Assembly (NCBI GenBank): GCA_902388495.1
Contig: CABMPP010000015.1
Location: forward strand, 24,903 to 88,902
Origin: an uncultured Bacteroides sp.
Lineage (GTDB): Bacteria > Bacteroidota > Bacteroidia > Bacteroidales > Bacteroidaceae
DNA: 64,000 bases
Direction: 5' to 3'
Position numbers and translations under genes: made by a program. Position 1 is the first letter of the stretch; every line of letters starts with the position of its first letter. Positions 1-11,033 of the stretch are shown here, in pieces. The notes below the pieces were generated by a model that was not told the origin of the DNA, searched no databases, and worked only from the letters and a program-made list of their open reading frames with translations.

Positions 1-1
1 T

Positions 2-865
2 AACTGGACGAAGGATGAACACACGAATGGTCTGATCCGTGCTTTGGTGATGAACTTCATCAAGAAATACAAGGAACTTGATGCCGAGTTGAAGCGCAAG
101 AAATTTGCGATCACGATCGGTGACGAGTTGCCCGCCGGAATCATCCAGATGGCTAAGGTTTATATCGCCAAGAAGCGTAAGATCGGTGTTGGTGATAAGA
201 TGGCCGGTCGTCACGGTAACAAGGGTATTGTTTCCCGCGTTGTACGCCAGGAAGACATGCCGTTCCTTGCCGATGGTACTCCGGTAGATATCGTATTGAA
301 TCCGCTGGGTGTGCCTTCTCGTATGAACATCGGTCAGATATTCGAGGCTGTTCTGGGGCGTGCCGGGAAGAAGTTGGGCGTGAAGTTTGCGACTCCTATC
401 TTCGACGGTGCATCGCTGGATGACCTGAACGAATGGACAGACAAGGCAGGACTGCCGCGTTATGGCAAAACAACGCTTTATGATGGTGGTACAGGTGACG
501 CATTCGAGCAACAAGCTACGGTGGGTGTGACATACATGTTGAAACTCGGTCACATGGTTGAAGATAAGATGCACGCACGTTCCATCGGTCCGTACTCACT
601 TATTACACAGCAGCCGTTGGGTGGTAAGGCTCAGTTCGGTGGTCAGCGTTTCGGAGAAATGGAAGTTTGGGCACTCGAAGCATTCGGTGCCGCACACATC
701 CTGCAGGAAATCCTGACAATCAAGTCTGATGACGTGGTTGGACGTTCCAAGGCTTATGAAGCAATTGTGAAGGGTGAACCGATGCCTGCTCCGGGTATTC
801 CTGAATCACTGAATGTATTGCTGCACGAGTTGAGAGGTTTGGGCTTGAGCATCAATCTTGAATAA
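2..865 (+). CDS. rpoB: RNA polymerase beta subunit, 3' part only
   Basis: This is the C-terminal 287 residues of the beta subunit; the reading frame is open from base 2, so the gene begins upstream of the window. Diagnostic stretches are the [16 protein letters not shown] region near the active site, the [11 protein letters not shown] segment, and the C-terminal [20 protein letters not shown] clamp/switch region followed by [16 protein letters not shown], which contacts beta prime. The stop is TAA at 863-865. rpoC follows 109 bp downstream. The rifampicin-binding region lies in the missing 5' part, so nothing can be said about rifampicin resistance. Confidence 0.99.
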   Translation, partial: NWTKDEHTNGLIRALVMNFIKKYKELDAELKRKKFAITIGDELPAGIIQMAKVYIAKKRKIGVGDKMAGRHGNKGIVSRVVRQEDMPFLADGTPVDIVLNPLGVPSRMNIGQIFEAVLGRAGKKLGVKFATPIFDGASLDDLNEWTDKAGLPRYGKTTLYDGGTGDAFEQQATVGVTYMLKLGHMVEDKMHARSIGPYSLITQQPLGGKAQFGGQRFGEMEVWALEAFGAAHILQEILTIKSDDVVGRSKAYEAIVKGEPMPAPGIPESLNVLLHELRGLGLSINLE

Positions 866-877
866 TGGATAATGGAT

Positions 878-914
878 AATTGAGAATGGACAATGTGTTG
901 TCTCATTCTCAATT
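878..914 (+). promoter_or_regulatory. Stem-loop between rpoB and rpoC
   Basis: Bases 878-893 pair with 898-914 (16 bp, one bulged A) around the loop TGTG. A loose T-rich stretch, GTCAGTCTGTTTTCT, follows. The hairpin starts 12 nt after the rpoB stop and could attenuate, pause or process the rpoBC message. It lacks a GC-rich stem and a clean U-run, so a full terminator is unlikely, and rpoC has no obvious promoter of its own here. Confidence 0.45.
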
Positions 915-931
915 TGTCAGTCTGTTTTCTA

Positions 932-964
932 ATTATCAATTATCAATTGTCAATTATCAATTAT
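932..964 (+). repeat. Short AT-rich direct repeats upstream of rpoC
   Basis: The heptamer-like unit ATTATCA / ATTGTCA recurs four times in tandem just before the rpoC start. A related ATAATGG unit occurs twice at 862-876. Such runs are low-complexity and may simply keep the translation start region unstructured. Confidence 0.5.
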
Positions 965-974
965 ATATAAAAGT

Positions 975-3900
975 ATGGCTTTTAGAAAAGATAACAAGAT
1001 AAAGAGTAATTTCTCGAAGATCTCTATCGGTTTGGCTTCTCCTGAAGAAATCCTTGAGAATTCGAGTGGTGAAGTTTTAAAGCCTGAAACCATCAACTAT
1101 CGTACGTATAAGCCTGAACGCGACGGTTTGTTCTGCGAGCGCATCTTTGGTCCTATCAAGGATTATGAGTGCCATTGCGGTAAGTACAAACGTATCCGTT
1201 ACAAAGGTATTGTCTGCGACCGTTGCGGTGTGGAAGTGACTGAGAAGAAAGTACGTCGTGAGCGTATGGGACATATCCAGCTGGTTGTGCCGGTGGCTCA
1301 CATTTGGTATTTCCGTTCACTTCCCAACAAGATCGGTTACTTGCTGGGTCTGCCTACCAAGAAACTCGATGCCATTATCTATTACGAGCGTTACGTCGTT
1401 ATCCAGCCGGGTGCGCTGGACGGTGAGGTCGCACAGTATGACCTGCTCGAAGAAGGTGAATATCTGGATCTTCTGGAAAAGTTGCCGAGCGACAACCAGT
1501 ACCTTGAAGATTCCGATCCTAATAAGTTTATTGCCAAGATGGGTGCCGAAGCAATCTATGATTTGCTGGCACGCTTGGATCTCGACTCTTTGTCTTACGA
1601 ATTGCGTAACCGTGCCGGCAGTGATGCTTCACAGCAGCGCAAGAGCGAAGCCTTGAAGCGTCTCCAGGTAGTAGAATCGTTCCGTGCATCACGCGGACGC
1701 AACAAGCCCGAATGGATGATTGTGCGTATTGTACCCGTTATCCCGCCCGAGCTTCGTCCGTTGGTTCCACTGGACGGTGGCCGTTTCGCCACTTCCGACT
1801 TGAACGACCTCTACCGTCGTGTCATCATCCGTAACAACCGCTTGAAGAGACTGATTGAGATCAAAGCTCCTGAAGTGATTTTGCGTAATGAGAAGCGTAT
1901 GTTGCAGGAAGCCGTTGATTCATTGTTCGACAACTCCCGCAAGTCCAGCGCTGTGAAGACCGATGCCAATCGTCCGTTGAAGTCACTCTCCGACAGTTTG
2001 AAGGGTAAGCAGGGACGTTTCCGTCAGAATTTGCTGGGTAAACGTGTCGACTATTCTGCACGTTCCGTAATCGTTGTAGGTCCTGAGTTGAAGATGGGCG
2101 AATGCGGTATTCCCAAACTGATGGCAGCCGAACTTTACAAGCCGTTCATTATCCGTAAGCTTATTGAGCGCGGCATCGTGAAGACGGTAAAGAGCGCCAA
2201 GAAGATCGTAGACCGCAAGGAACCCGTAATCTGGGACATCTTGGAGCACGTGATGAAAGGTCATCCGGTGTTGTTGAACCGTGCCCCGACACTTCACCGT
2301 CTTGGTATTCAGGCATTCCAGCCTAAGATGATTGAAGGCAAGGCAATCCAGCTCCACCCGTTGGCATGTACGGCATTCAACGCCGACTTCGACGGTGACC
2401 AGATGGCTGTTCACTTGCCGTTGAGTAACGAAGCTATACTGGAGGCACAGATGCTGATGCTCCAGTCACACAATATTTTGAACCCTGCCAATGGTGCGCC
2501 TATCACAGTGCCTGCACAGGATATGGTACTTGGTCTGTACTACATCACCAAACTGCGTAAGGGTGCTAAGGGCGAAGGCTTGACCTTCTACGGTCCTGAA
2601 GAGGCTCTTATCGCTTACAATGAAGGTAAGGTCGATATTCATGCTCCGGTCAGCGTCGTTGTGAAAGACGTGGACGAACATGGAAATATCGTTGACAAGA
2701 TGATGCACGATACATCAGTAGGTCGTGTTATTGTGAACGAGATCGTTCCGGCAGAAGCAGGATACATCAATACGATTATTTCCAAGAAGTCACTCCGCGA
2801 CATCATCAGCCACGTAATCAAAGTGTGCGGTGTTGCCAAAGCTGCCGACTTCCTCGACGGAATCAAGAACCTTGGTTACCAGATGGCCTTCAAGGGTGGT
2901 CTGTCGTTCAACTTGGGCGATATTATCATCCCCGAAGAGAAGGAAGCATTGGTACAGAAGGGTTACGACGAAGTAGAGCAGGTAATCAACAACTATAACA
3001 TGGGTTTCATCACCAACAACGAGCGTTATAACCAGGTAATCGATATCTGGACACATGTAAACTCCGAGTTGTCTAATATTTTGATGAAAACTATTTCTAC
3101 CGATGACCAAGGATTCAACTCTGTATACATGATGTTGGATTCCGGAGCCCGTGGTTCTAAGGAACAGATCCGTCAGCTTTCCGGTATGCGTGGTTTGATG
3201 GCAAAACCGCAAAAGGCAGGTGCCGAAGGCGGTCAGATCATTGAAAACCCGATTCTTTCGAACTTTAAGGAAGGTCTGTCCGTGTTGGAGTACTTTATCT
3301 CTACCCACGGTGCCCGTAAGGGTTTGGCCGATACGGCCTTGAAGACAGCCGATGCCGGATACCTGACTCGTCGTCTTGTAGACGTGTCACACGATGTGAT
3401 TATTAATGAAGAAGACTGCGGTACGCTCCGTGGACTGGTTTGTACAGCTTTGAAGAACAATGATGAAACCATTGCTACGCTGTACGAACGTATCCTCGGC
3501 CGTGTATCTGTACACGATATCGTTCATCCTACAACCGGTGAACTGATTGTTGCCGGTGGTGAAGAGATCACAGAAGATATTGCACAGCAGATTGAAGATT
3601 CTCCGATCGAGAGCGTTGAAATCCGTTCTGTATTGACCTGCGAATCTAAGAAAGGTGTTTGTGCTAAGTGTTACGGACGTAACCTGGCTTCCAGTCGCAT
3701 GGTTCAGAAGGGTGAGGCAGTCGGCGTAATTGCTGCACAGTCTATCGGTGAACCGGGTACACAGTTGACACTGCGTACGTTCCACGCCGGTGGTACGGCA
3801 GCCAACATCGCTGCCAATGCCAGTATCGTAGCCAAGAACCCTGCCCGTTTGGAATTTGAAGAACTCCGTACGGTAGACGTGATTGACGAAGCAGGCGAAC

Positions 3901-5270
3901 CCGCCAAGGTAGTAGTAGGTCGTTTGGCCGAAGTACGTTTCGTGGATGTGAACACGGGTATCGTGCTTTCTACGCATAATGTGCCTTACGGTTCTACGCT
4001 TTATGCAGCCGATGGCGAAATGGTAGAGAAAGGCAAGATGATTGCTCGTTGGGACCCGTTCAACGCAGTTATCATCACCGAAGCTACCGGTAAGATTGAA
4101 TTCGAAGGTGTTATTGAGAACGTTACCTATAAAGTAGAGTCTGATGAGTCTACCGGTTTGCGCGAAATCATCATCATCGAGTCCAAGGATAAGACGAAGG
4201 TGCCTACTGCACACATCATGACCGAAGATGGCGAACTGATCCGTACTTACAACTTGCCGGTGGGTGGCCACGTGGTAGTGGAAGACGGTCAGAAGGTGAA
4301 AGCCGGTGAAGTAATCGTGAAGATTCCGCGTGCCGTTGGTAAAGCGGGTGATATCACGGGTGGTCTTCCTCGTGTCACTGAGTTGTTCGAGGCACGCAAC
4401 CCGTCCAACCCTGCTGTGGTTTCCGAAATCGATGGTGAGGTTACAATGGGTAAGGTGAAACGCGGTAACCGCGAAATCATCGTTACGTCCAAGACCGGTG
4501 AAGTTAAGAAATACCTCGTACCGCTGTCCAAGCAGATCCTGGTGCAGGAGAACGACTATGTGCGTGCCGGTACTCCGTTGTCTGACGGTGCCACCACGCC
4601 TGCCGATATCCTCGCTATCAAAGGTCCTACGGCTGTACAAGAATATATCGTGAACGAAGTTCAGGACGTTTATCGTCTGCAAGGTGTAAAAATTAATGAT
4701 AAGCACTTCGAAATTATCGTTCGCCAAATGATGCGTAAAGTCGAAATCGACGAACCGGGCGACACCCGCTTCCTGGAACAACAAGTAGTGGACAAGTTGG
4801 AGTTCATGGAAGAGAACGATCGCATCTGGGGCAAGAAGGTGGTAGTAGATGCTGGAGATTCCCAGACAATGCAAGCCGGCCAGATTGTAACAGCCCGCAA
4901 GTTGCGCGATGAGAATTCTATGCTGAAGCGTCGTGACTTGAAACCGGTTGAAGTGCGCGATGCAGTGCCTGCTACTTCTACGCAGATTCTTCAGGGTATC
5001 ACCCGTGCTGCTCTGCAAACTTCGAGCTTCATGTCGGCTGCCTCCTTCCAGGAGACAACGAAGGTGCTCAACGAAGCTGCTATCAATGGTAAGGTAGATC
5101 GTCTGGAGGGTATGAAGGAGAACGTAATTTGCGGTCACTTGATTCCTGCCGGTACCGGACAGCGCGAATTCGATAAGATTATCGTAGGCTCCAAGGAAGA
5201 GTACGACCGCATGCTTGCTAACAAGAAGACGGTGCTCGACTATGCTGTAGACGAAAAAGTAGACGAATAA
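975..5270 (+). CDS. rpoC: RNA polymerase beta' subunit
   Basis: Catalytic large subunit, 1431 residues, close to the usual length for the family. The N-terminal zinc ribbon has cysteines at 66, 68, 81 and 84. The clamp and rudder region follows, then the active-site motif [12 protein letters not shown], whose Mg-binding aspartates are residues 471, 473 and 475. The second zinc site shows as [15 protein letters not shown] around residue 890. The trigger-loop/bridge-helix region carries [19 protein letters not shown]. The C-terminal third holds the sandwich-barrel and omega-contact regions. The start at 975 gives the expected [25 protein letters not shown]-terminus in full. The gene is probably co-transcribed with rpoB and ends at a terminator at 5303. 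Confidence 0.99.
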   Translation: MAFRKDNKIKSNFSKISIGLASPEEILENSSGEVLKPETINYRTYKPERDGLFCERIFGPIKDYECHCGKYKRIRYKGIVCDRCGVEVTEKKVRRERMGHIQLVVPVAHIWYFRSLPNKIGYLLGLPTKKLDAIIYYERYVVIQPGALDGEVAQYDLLEEGEYLDLLEKLPSDNQYLEDSDPNKFIAKMGAEAIYDLLARLDLDSLSYELRNRAGSDASQQRKSEALKRLQVVESFRASRGRNKPEWMIVRIVPVIPPELRPLVPLDGGRFATSDLNDLYRRVIIRNNRLKRLIEIKAPEVILRNEKRMLQEAVDSLFDNSRKSSAVKTDANRPLKSLSDSLKGKQGRFRQNLLGKRVDYSARSVIVVGPELKMGECGIPKLMAAELYKPFIIRKLIERGIVKTVKSAKKIVDRKEPVIWDILEHVMKGHPVLLNRAPTLHRLGIQAFQPKMIEGKAIQLHPLACTAFNADFDGDQMAVHLPLSNEAILEAQMLMLQSHNILNPANGAPITVPAQDMVLGLYYITKLRKGAKGEGLTFYGPEEALIAYNEGKVDIHAPVSVVVKDVDEHGNIVDKMMHDTSVGRVIVNEIVPAEAGYINTIISKKSLRDIISHVIKVCGVAKAADFLDGIKNLGYQMAFKGGLSFNLGDIIIPEEKEALVQKGYDEVEQVINNYNMGFITNNERYNQVIDIWTHVNSELSNILMKTISTDDQGFNSVYMMLDSGARGSKEQIRQLSGMRGLMAKPQKAGAEGGQIIENPILSNFKEGLSVLEYFISTHGARKGLADTALKTADAGYLTRRLVDVSHDVIINEEDCGTLRGLVCTALKNNDETIATLYERILGRVSVHDIVHPTTGELIVAGGEEITEDIAQQIEDSPIESVEIRSVLTCESKKGVCAKCYGRNLASSRMVQKGEAVGVIAAQSIGEPGTQLTLRTFHAGGTAANIAANASIVAKNPARLEFEELRTVDVIDEAGEPAKVVVGRLAEVRFVDVNTGIVLSTHNVPYGSTLYAADGEMVEKGKMIARWDPFNAVIITEATGKIEFEGVIENVTYKVESDESTGLREIIIIESKDKTKVPTAHIMTEDGELIRTYNLPVGGHVVVEDGQKVKAGEVIVKIPRAVGKAGDITGGLPRVTELFEARNPSNPAVVSEIDGEVTMGKVKRGNREIIVTSKTGEVKKYLVPLSKQILVQENDYVRAGTPLSDGATTPADILAIKGPTAVQEYIVNEVQDVYRLQGVKINDKHFEIIVRQMMRKVEIDEPGDTRFLEQQVVDKLEFMEENDRIWGKKVVVDAGDSQTMQAGQIVTARKLRDENSMLKRRDLKPVEVRDAVPATSTQILQGITRAALQTSSFMSAASFQETTKVLNEAAINGKVDRLEGMKENVICGHLIPAGTGQREFDKIIVGSKEEYDRMLANKKTVLDYAVDEKVDE

Positions 5271-5302
5271 CATTACGTTAATACAATCAGTTATTTGATA
5301 AG

Positions 5303-5345
5303 AAAGGGTGGCCCGGTTTTCCGGTTCACCCTTTTGCTTTCTTAG
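5303..5345 (+). terminator. Rho-independent terminator after rpoC
   Basis: Outer stem AAAGGGTG (5303-5310) pairs with CACCCTTT (5327-5334). Inside it CCGG (5313-5316) pairs with CCGG (5321-5324) around a TTTT loop. A T-rich tail (TGCTTTCTTA) follows. It lies 33 nt after the rpoC stop and separates rpoBC from the DUF3467 gene. Confidence 0.8.
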
Positions 5346-5375
5346 GCCTTTAGAGATGCTTTTCTGGGGAAGTCC

Positions 5376-5406
5376 TTTGCGGGCTCAACCGAAAGAAGTA
5401 TATTTG
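5376..5406 (+). promoter_or_regulatory. Bacteroides-type promoter for the DUF3467 gene
   Basis: A -33 element TTTG at 5376-5379 and a -7 element TATATTTG at 5399-5406 are separated by exactly 19 nt, an exact fit to the Bacteroides primary-sigma consensus TTTG-N19-21-TAnnTTTG. The predicted transcription start is near 5413, about 20 nt before the start codon at 5432. Confidence 0.8.
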
Positions 5407-5431
5407 TCTTCCCTTATCATAGAAATAAAAT

Positions 5432-5743
5432 ATGGAAAATCAAGAAAACAACAACGGTCAGTTACAAATTGAACTGAAAGAAGAAGTGGCAGAGGGTACG
5501 TATGCCAACCTTGCCATCATTACACATTCCAGCTCGGAATTTATTCTGGATTTTGTGCGGGTGATGCCGGGGATGCCCAAGGCGGGAGTAAAATCTCGCA
5601 TCGTGCTGGCACCCGAACATGCAAAGCGCTTGCTGCGCGCGCTTGAAGAAAATATCGGTAAATATGAACGCTCTTTCGGTCCGATTCGTATGCCCGATGA
5701 ACAACCTTTACCTCCGTTGCCCAACATTAAAGGTGAAGCGTAA
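5432..5743 (+). CDS. DUF3467 family protein
   Basis: A 103-residue soluble protein with no signal peptide or membrane segment. The central block (LAIITHSSSEFILDFVRVMP, then RIVLAPEHAKRLLRALEENI) is the pattern I associate with DUF3467, a small family often found beside rpoC or ribosomal genes in Bacteroidota. Its biochemical function is not known to me. The acidic N-terminus and proline-rich C-terminus look disordered. It sits between the rpoC terminator and the rpsL promoter and has its own consensus promoter, so it is a separate unit that is probably well expressed. Its place between polymerase and ribosome genes suggests, without proof, a role in gene expression. Confidence 0.85.
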   Translation: MENQENNNGQLQIELKEEVAEGTYANLAIITHSSSEFILDFVRVMPGMPKAGVKSRIVLAPEHAKRLLRALEENIGKYERSFGPIRMPDEQPLPPLPNIKGEA

Positions 5744-5767
5744 AATTAAAAAAAAACTTGTAGTGCA

Positions 5768-5797
5768 TTGATTATTCAAAACTTATTCGTATCTTTG
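5768..5797 (+). promoter_or_regulatory. Promoter of the rpsL-rpsG-fusA unit
   Basis: The -33 element is TTG (5768-5770) and the -7 element TATCTTTG (5790-5797), with a 19-nt spacer. Transcription would start near 5804, giving a leader of about 57 nt before the rpsL ATG. No terminator precedes it after the DUF3467 gene, so some readthrough from that gene is possible. Confidence 0.75.
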
Positions 5798-5860
5798 CAG
5801 CCCAAAAGTGTATAGTTTTGAATTAATATAAACAATAATATATAACTAAAAACAATTAAA

Positions 5861-6262
5861 ATGCCTACAATTCAGCAATTAGTAAGAAAAGGACGCGAGG
5901 AGCTGGTAGAGAAAAGTAAATCTCCTGCCTTAGACTCTTGTCCTCAAAGACGTGGCGTTTGCGTGAGAGTGTATACAACCACTCCGAAAAAACCGAATTC
6001 AGCTATGCGTAAAGTAGCTCGTGTGCGTTTGACCAACGGTAAAGAAGTAAACTCTTATATTCCGGGTGAAGGTCACAACTTGCAGGAACACTCTATTGTA
6101 TTGGTACGCGGCGGTCGTGTGAAAGACCTTCCGGGTGTACGTTATCACATCGTTCGTGGTACATTGGATACCGCAGGCGTTGCAGGTCGTACTCAAAGAC
6201 GTTCCAAATACGGTGCTAAGCGTCCGAAACCAGGTCAAGCAGCTCCCGCTAAGAAGAAATAA
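5861..6262 (+). CDS. rpsL: 30S ribosomal protein uS12
   Basis: A 133-residue decoding-centre protein. The hallmark [17 protein letters not shown] is present and Lys43 and Lys88 are intact, so the commonest streptomycin-resistance substitutions are absent. Asp89, the residue that is methylthiolated in other bacteria, is present in [10 protein letters not shown]. The C-terminus is extended and lysine/proline/alanine-rich. It is the first gene of the str-type unit, with rpsG 152 nt downstream. Confidence 0.99.
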   Translation: MPTIQQLVRKGREELVEKSKSPALDSCPQRRGVCVRVYTTTPKKPNSAMRKVARVRLTNGKEVNSYIPGEGHNLQEHSIVLVRGGRVKDLPGVRYHIVRGTLDTAGVAGRTQRRSKYGAKRPKPGQAAPAKKK

Positions 6263-6414
6263 TCGGGCAGCCGAATACTGAAAACAGTTAAATTAAAAGT
6301 AATAACTTACGTTTTAGTTTGTTGGAAATGCTAAAGGTTGAGTAAATTCTCCGGTGGGAGAGTTGAAGAAGACAGAGTAAACAACCAAGAACGAAAACAT
6401 TATTCTTTCAGAAA

Positions 6415-6891
6415 ATGAGAAAAGCAAAACCAAAAAAACGCGTTATCCTGCCGGATCCCGTGTTTAATGATGTAAAAGTTTCCAAATTCGTGAATCATTT
6501 GATGTACGACGGAAAGAAGAACACTTCTTATGAAATCTTCTACGCTGCTCTGGAAACAGTGAAGAACAAAATGCAGAATGAAGAGAAATCCGCTCTTGAA
6601 ATCTGGAAAAAGGCTTTGGACAATGTGACTCCTCAAGTCGAAGTGAAATCTCGCCGTGTGGGTGGTGCTACTTTCCAGGTTCCTACCGAAATCCGTCCTG
6701 ACCGCAAGGAATCAATTTCCATGAAGAATTTGATTATTTTCGCCCGCAAGCGTGGCGGTAAGTCAATGGCTGATAAATTGGCTGCTGAGATCATGGATGC
6801 GTTCAATGAACAAGGAGGTGCTTACAAACGTAAAGAAGATATGCACAGAATGGCAGAAGCTAACCGTGCGTTCGCTCATTTCAGATTCTAA
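6415..6891 (+). CDS. rpsG: 30S ribosomal protein uS7
   Basis: A 158-residue primary 16S rRNA-binding protein of the 30S head, at the family's usual length. Recognisable segments are [19 protein letters not shown] at the N-terminus, [22 protein letters not shown] (beta hairpin contacting the E site) and the C-terminal [19 protein letters not shown]. The 152-nt gap before it contains a small CTCC-GGTG-GGAG hairpin near 6350 that could act as a leader structure. fusA follows after 57 nt. Confidence 0.99.
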   Translation: MRKAKPKKRVILPDPVFNDVKVSKFVNHLMYDGKKNTSYEIFYAALETVKNKMQNEEKSALEIWKKALDNVTPQVEVKSRRVGGATFQVPTEIRPDRKESISMKNLIIFARKRGGKSMADKLAAEIMDAFNEQGGAYKRKEDMHRMAEANRAFAHFRF

Positions 6892-6948
6892 TACTATAAG
6901 ACATAACCAATTAATAGATTAAAAACTTAAAGTAAAGGGAATTAGAAA

Positions 6949-9066
6949 ATGGCAAAGCATGATTTACATTTGACGCGTAATATCGGTATCATGGCTCATA
7001 TCGATGCCGGAAAAACAACAACCTCTGAACGTATCCTGTTCTATACGGGTTTGACCCACAAAATCGGTGAGGTACATGATGGTGCCGCTACGATGGACTG
7101 GATGGAGCAAGAGCAAGAACGTGGTATTACTATCACTTCTGCTGCTACTACTACCCGTTGGCAATATGCAGGTGATACTTATAAAATCAACTTGATTGAT
7201 ACTCCGGGACACGTTGACTTCACTGCTGAAGTAGAACGTTCACTGCGTATATTGGATGGCGCTGTTGCTACTTACTGTGCAGTAGGTGGTGTAGAACCGC
7301 AGTCTGAAACCGTATGGCGTCAAGCTGACAAATACAACGTACCGCGTATCGGTTACGTTAACAAAATGGACCGTTCGGGTGCTGACTTCTTTGAAGTTGT
7401 TCGCCAGATGAAGGACGTGCTGGGTGCTAATCCGTGCCCGATCGTAGTTCCTATCGGTGCAGAAGAAACTTTCAAGGGCTTGGTAGACCTTATCAAGATG
7501 AAAGCTATCTACTGGCACGATGAGACAATGGGAGCTGACTACACTGTAGAAGAGATCCCTGCGAACCTGATGGACGAAGCTAACGAATGGAGAGATAAAA
7601 TGCTTGAAAAGGTAGCTGAGTATGATGATGCTTTGATGGAGAAGTATTTCGACGACCCTTCTACTATTACTGAAGAAGAAGTGTTGAGAGCTCTTCGCAA
7701 CGCTACAGTGCAGATGGCGATCGTTCCGATGCTGTGTGGCTCTTCATTTAAGAATAAGGGTGTGCAGACCTTGCTTGACTATGTTTGTGCATTCCTGCCG
7801 TCTCCGCTGGATACGGAAAATGTAGTCGGTACAAATCCTAATACGGGTGCTGAAGAAGACCGTAAACCGGATGAAGACGAAAAGACTTCTGCTCTTGCAT
7901 TTAAAATCGCTACTGACCCGTATGTGGGCCGTTTGACTTTCTTCCGTGTTTATTCTGGTAAGATTGAATCTGGTTCATATATTTATAATAGCCGCTCTGG
8001 TAAGAAGGAACGTGTTTCCCGTCTGTTCCAGATGCACTCAAATAAGCAGAATCCGGTTGAAGTGATCGGTGCCGGTGATATTGGTGCAGGTGTTGGCTTT
8101 AAGGACATCCACACTGGTGATACTTTGTGTGATGAAACAGCTCCGATTGTATTGGAATCTATGGACTTCCCGGAACCGGTAATCGGTATCGCAGTTGAGC
8201 CCAAAACTCAGAAAGACATGGATAAGCTGTCTAACGGTTTGGCTAAGTTGGCTGAAGAAGACCCGACGTTCACAGTGAAAACTGACGAACAGACTGGTCA
8301 GACAGTTATCTCCGGTATGGGTGAGCTTCACTTGGATATCATTATCGACCGTCTGAAACGTGAGTTTAAGGTTGAGTGTAACCAAGGTAAGCCGCAGGTT
8401 AACTACAAAGAGGCTATTACGAAGACTGTTAACCTCCGTGAAGTTTATAAGAAACAATCCGGTGGTCGTGGTAAGTTTGCTGATATCATTGTGAACATCG
8501 GTCCGGTTGACGAAGACTTTGTACAGGGCGGTCTGCAATTCGTAGATGAAGTGAAGGGCGGTAACATTCCTAAGGAATTTATCCCATCTGTGCAGAAGGG
8601 TTTCACAACTGCTATGAAGAACGGTGTGTTGGCTGGCTATCCGCTGGATTCACTGAAGGTGACTCTGCTCGATGGTTCATTCCACCCGGTTGACTCTGAC
8701 CAGTTGTCTTTCGAAATCTGTGCTATCCAGGCATATAAGAATGCTTGTGCTAAGGCAGGTCCTGTATTGATGGAACCTATCATGAAACTGGAAGTCGTTA
8801 CTCCGGAAGAAAACATGGGTGATGTTATCGGTGACTTGAACAAACGCCGTGGCCAAGTTGAAGGTATGGAGTCAAGCCGTTCAGGAGCCCGTATCGTGAA
8901 AGCAATGGTTCCGTTGGCTGAAATGTTCGGTTATGTAACTGCGTTGCGTACCATCACTTCTGGTCGTGCAACTTCATCAATGGTTTACTCTCACCACGCT
9001 CAGGTTTCTAACTCTATTGCTAAGGCAGTATTGGAAGAAGTAAAAGGACGTGCTGATTTACTCTAA
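6949..9066 (+). CDS. fusA: Elongation factor G
   Basis: A 705-residue translocase GTPase. The G domain carries the P-loop AHIDAGKTT at residues 16-24, the switch I sequence RGITI, switch II DTPGH and NKMD for guanine recognition. Domains II to V follow, with [18 protein letters not shown] in domain III and the C-terminal [20 protein letters not shown] in domain V. The length and intact motifs fit the housekeeping factor. Unlike many bacteria, no tuf gene follows before rpsJ. A stem-loop lies immediately downstream. Confidence 0.98.
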   Translation: MAKHDLHLTRNIGIMAHIDAGKTTTSERILFYTGLTHKIGEVHDGAATMDWMEQEQERGITITSAATTTRWQYAGDTYKINLIDTPGHVDFTAEVERSLRILDGAVATYCAVGGVEPQSETVWRQADKYNVPRIGYVNKMDRSGADFFEVVRQMKDVLGANPCPIVVPIGAEETFKGLVDLIKMKAIYWHDETMGADYTVEEIPANLMDEANEWRDKMLEKVAEYDDALMEKYFDDPSTITEEEVLRALRNATVQMAIVPMLCGSSFKNKGVQTLLDYVCAFLPSPLDTENVVGTNPNTGAEEDRKPDEDEKTSALAFKIATDPYVGRLTFFRVYSGKIESGSYIYNSRSGKKERVSRLFQMHSNKQNPVEVIGAGDIGAGVGFKDIHTGDTLCDETAPIVLESMDFPEPVIGIAVEPKTQKDMDKLSNGLAKLAEEDPTFTVKTDEQTGQTVISGMGELHLDIIIDRLKREFKVECNQGKPQVNYKEAITKTVNLREVYKKQSGGRGKFADIIVNIGPVDEDFVQGGLQFVDEVKGGNIPKEFIPSVQKGFTTAMKNGVLAGYPLDSLKVTLLDGSFHPVDSDQLSFEICAIQAYKNACAKAGPVLMEPIMKLEVVTPEENMGDVIGDLNKRRGQVEGMESSRSGARIVKAMVPLAEMFGYVTALRTITSGRATSSMVYSHHAQVSNSIAKAVLEEVKGRADLL

Positions 9067-9082
9067 AAGAATATCAAAAGCA

Positions 9083-9119
9083 GCAGGCTAGCGAATGACT
9101 CTTAGCCTGCCGCTTTCTC
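9083..9119 (+). terminator. Possible terminator or attenuator between fusA and rpsJ
   Basis: GCAGGCTA (9083-9090) pairs perfectly with TAGCCTGC (9103-9110) around a 12-nt loop, followed by CGCTTTCTCTT. The tail is only partly T-rich. No clear promoter is visible before rpsJ, so partial readthrough into the S10 cluster is the simplest reading; an attenuator is also possible. Confidence 0.55.
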
Positions 9120-9150
9120 TTATTTATAAATATATTAATTTAAAACCATA

Positions 9151-9456
9151 ATGAGTCAGAAAATTAGAATTAAATTGAAATCTTACGACCACAACTTGGT
9201 TGACAAGTCAGCTGAGAAGATTGTAAGAACCGTAAAGGCTACGGGTGCTATTGTTAGTGGTCCAATTCCTCTGCCTACGCACAAGCGTATCTTTACAGTG
9301 AACCGCTCGACTTTCGTTAACAAGAAGTCACGTGAACAGTTTGAACTCTCTTCTTATAAGAGATTGATCGACATCTATAGCTCAACTGCTAAGACGGTAG
9401 ATGCTCTTATGAAGCTTGAGTTGCCGAGTGGTGTGGAAGTAGAAATTAAAGTTTGA
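9151..9456 (+). CDS. rpsJ: 30S ribosomal protein uS10
   Basis: A 101-residue 30S head protein, which also serves as NusE in antitermination complexes in other bacteria. Conserved motifs are [31 protein letters not shown] and the SREQFE loop. It opens the S10 cluster, with rplC 18 nt downstream. Confidence 0.99.
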   Translation: MSQKIRIKLKSYDHNLVDKSAEKIVRTVKATGAIVSGPIPLPTHKRIFTVNRSTFVNKKSREQFELSSYKRLIDIYSSTAKTVDALMKLELPSGVEVEIKV

Positions 9457-9474
9457 TAATTAAAAATTAGTGAA

Positions 9475-10092
9475 ATGCCAGGATTATTAGGAAAAAAAAT
9501 CGGAATGACATCCGTTTTCAGTGCCGAGGGTAAGAATGTACCATGCACTGTTATCGAAGCAGGTCCTTGTGTTGTTACTCAAGTGAAAACTGTAGAAAAT
9601 GACGGCTATGCAGCTGTTCAGCTGGGCTTCCAGGACAAAAAAGAGAAGCACACTACAAAGCCTTTAATGGGCCACTTTAAGAGAGCTGGAGTAACTCCCA
9701 AGAAACACTTGGCTGAGTTCAAAGAGTTTGAGACGGAGTTGAATCTGGGTGACACTGTTACCGTAGAATTGTTCAATGACGCATCTTTCGTAGACGTTGT
9801 TGGTACTTCCAAGGGTAAAGGTTTCCAAGGTGTTGTAAAGCGTCATGGATTCGGTGGTGTAGGTCAGAGTACTCACGGTCAGCACAACCGTGCCCGTAAA
9901 CCGGGTTCTATCGGTGCTTGTTCTTACCCTGCAAAAGTATTCAAAGGAATGCGCATGGGTGGACAGCTTGGTGGTGACAGAGTAACTGTTCAAAACCTGC
10001 AGGTATTAAAAGTAATTGCAGAACATAACCTTCTTTTGATTAAGGGTTCTGTTCCAGGTTGCAAAGGTTCAATCGTAATAATTGAGAAATAA
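9475..10092 (+). CDS. rplC: 50S ribosomal protein uL3
   Basis: A 205-residue protein whose long loop reaches the peptidyl transferase centre. The key block is [19 protein letters not shown] followed by [15 protein letters not shown]; the glutamine that is methylated in E. coli lies in this loop. The C-terminus IVIIEK is typical. The stop codon TAA (10090-10092) shares its last A with the ATG of rplD, a TAATG junction that implies translational coupling. Confidence 0.99.
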   Translation: MPGLLGKKIGMTSVFSAEGKNVPCTVIEAGPCVVTQVKTVENDGYAAVQLGFQDKKEKHTTKPLMGHFKRAGVTPKKHLAEFKEFETELNLGDTVTVELFNDASFVDVVGTSKGKGFQGVVKRHGFGGVGQSTHGQHNRARKPGSIGACSYPAKVFKGMRMGGQLGGDRVTVQNLQVLKVIAEHNLLLIKGSVPGCKGSIVIIEK

Positions 10093-10718
10093 TGGAAGTT
10101 AACGTATATAACATTAAAGGTGAAGACACTGGGAGAAAGGTTACGTTAAACGAATCTATCTTCGGAATTGAGCCCAATGACCACGCTATCTACTTGGACG
10201 TTAAACAGTTTATGGCTAATCAGCGTCAGGGTACACACAAATCGAAAGAAAGAAGCGAAATCAGTGGTTCTACTCGTAAAATCGGTCGTCAGAAAGGTGG
10301 CGGTGGTGCACGTCGTGGTGACATGAATTCACCGGTACTTGTTGGTGGTGCTCGCGTATTCGGTCCGAAACCGAGAGATTACTACTTCAAATTAAATAAG
10401 AAAGTTAAGGCTTTGGCTCGTAAGTCGGCTTTGTCATACAAGGCTCAGAATAATGCAATCGTAGTTATAGAAGACTTCTCTTTTGAAGCTCCGAAAACTA
10501 AAGATTTTGTTGCAATGACAAAAAATCTTAAAGTTTCTGACAAAAAGCTGCTTATGATTTTACCAGAAGCAAATAAAAACGTATATTTGTCGGCTCGTAA
10601 CGTGAAGGGTGCTAACGTGCAGACTATCTCAGGGTTAAATACTTACAGAGTATTGGACGCTGGGGTTGTTGTGTTTGCTGAGAGTGCACTTTCTGCTATC
10701 GACAATATCTTAATGTAA
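10092..10718 (+). CDS. rplD: 50S ribosomal protein uL4
   Basis: A 208-residue exit-tunnel protein. The basic extended loop reads [19 protein letters not shown] and the downstream segment [16 protein letters not shown] is typical of the family. In E. coli uL4 represses its own operon; no comparable leader can be recognised here. It overlaps rplC by one base and is followed by an unusually strong Shine-Dalgarno sequence for rplW. Confidence 0.99.
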   Translation: MEVNVYNIKGEDTGRKVTLNESIFGIEPNDHAIYLDVKQFMANQRQGTHKSKERSEISGSTRKIGRQKGGGGARRGDMNSPVLVGGARVFGPKPRDYYFKLNKKVKALARKSALSYKAQNNAIVVIEDFSFEAPKTKDFVAMTKNLKVSDKKLLMILPEANKNVYLSARNVKGANVQTISGLNTYRVLDAGVVVFAESALSAIDNILM

Positions 10719-10720
10719 AA

Positions 10721-10726
10721 AGGAGG
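10721..10726 (+). promoter_or_regulatory. Strong Shine-Dalgarno site before rplW
   Basis: AGGAGG lies 8 nt before the rplW ATG at 10735. Bacteroidota genes rarely rely on such sites because the anti-Shine-Dalgarno end of 16S rRNA is usually masked on their ribosomes. Confidence 0.75.
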
Positions 10727-10734
10727 CTTAAATA

Positions 10735-11028
10735 ATGGGAATTATTATTAAACCGTTAGTGACAGAGAAAATGACTGCAATTACTGATAAGGCGAACAAC
10801 CGTTTCGGCTTTATCGTGCGTCCTGAAGCTAATAAACTGGAAATTAAGAAGGAAGTTGAAGCCCTTTACAACGTTACAGTAGTTGATGTGAATACAATGA
10901 AGTATGCCGGCAAAAACAAGAGCCGCTATACGAGAGCTGGTATCATCAACGGACGTACGAATGCGTTCAAGAAAGCTATCGTTACGTTGAAAGAAGGAGA
11001 TACTATTGATTTTTATAGCAATATTTAA
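10735..11028 (+). CDS. rplW: 50S ribosomal protein uL23
   Basis: A 97-residue protein at the tunnel exit, the docking site for trigger factor and [14 protein letters not shown] at the N-terminus and the [17 protein letters not shown] loop identify it. The gene ends 5 nt before rplB and has a full AGGAGG ribosome-binding site. Confidence 0.99.
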   Translation: MGIIIKPLVTEKMTAITDKANNRFGFIVRPEANKLEIKKEVEALYNVTVVDVNTMKYAGKNKSRYTRAGIINGRTNAFKKAIVTLKEGDTIDFYSNI

Positions 11029-11033
11029 TAAAA

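Noticed and set aside
3387..5273. 628-codon open frame on the - strand inside rpoC
   Set aside because: It is the antisense shadow of a highly conserved gene with strong codon bias. It has no signal, no family resemblance and no start context.
9067..9150. A missing tuf gene between fusA and rpsJ as a deletion
   Set aside because: The gap is short and clean, and in Bacteroides tuf is normally located elsewhere, so this is the usual order and not a loss.
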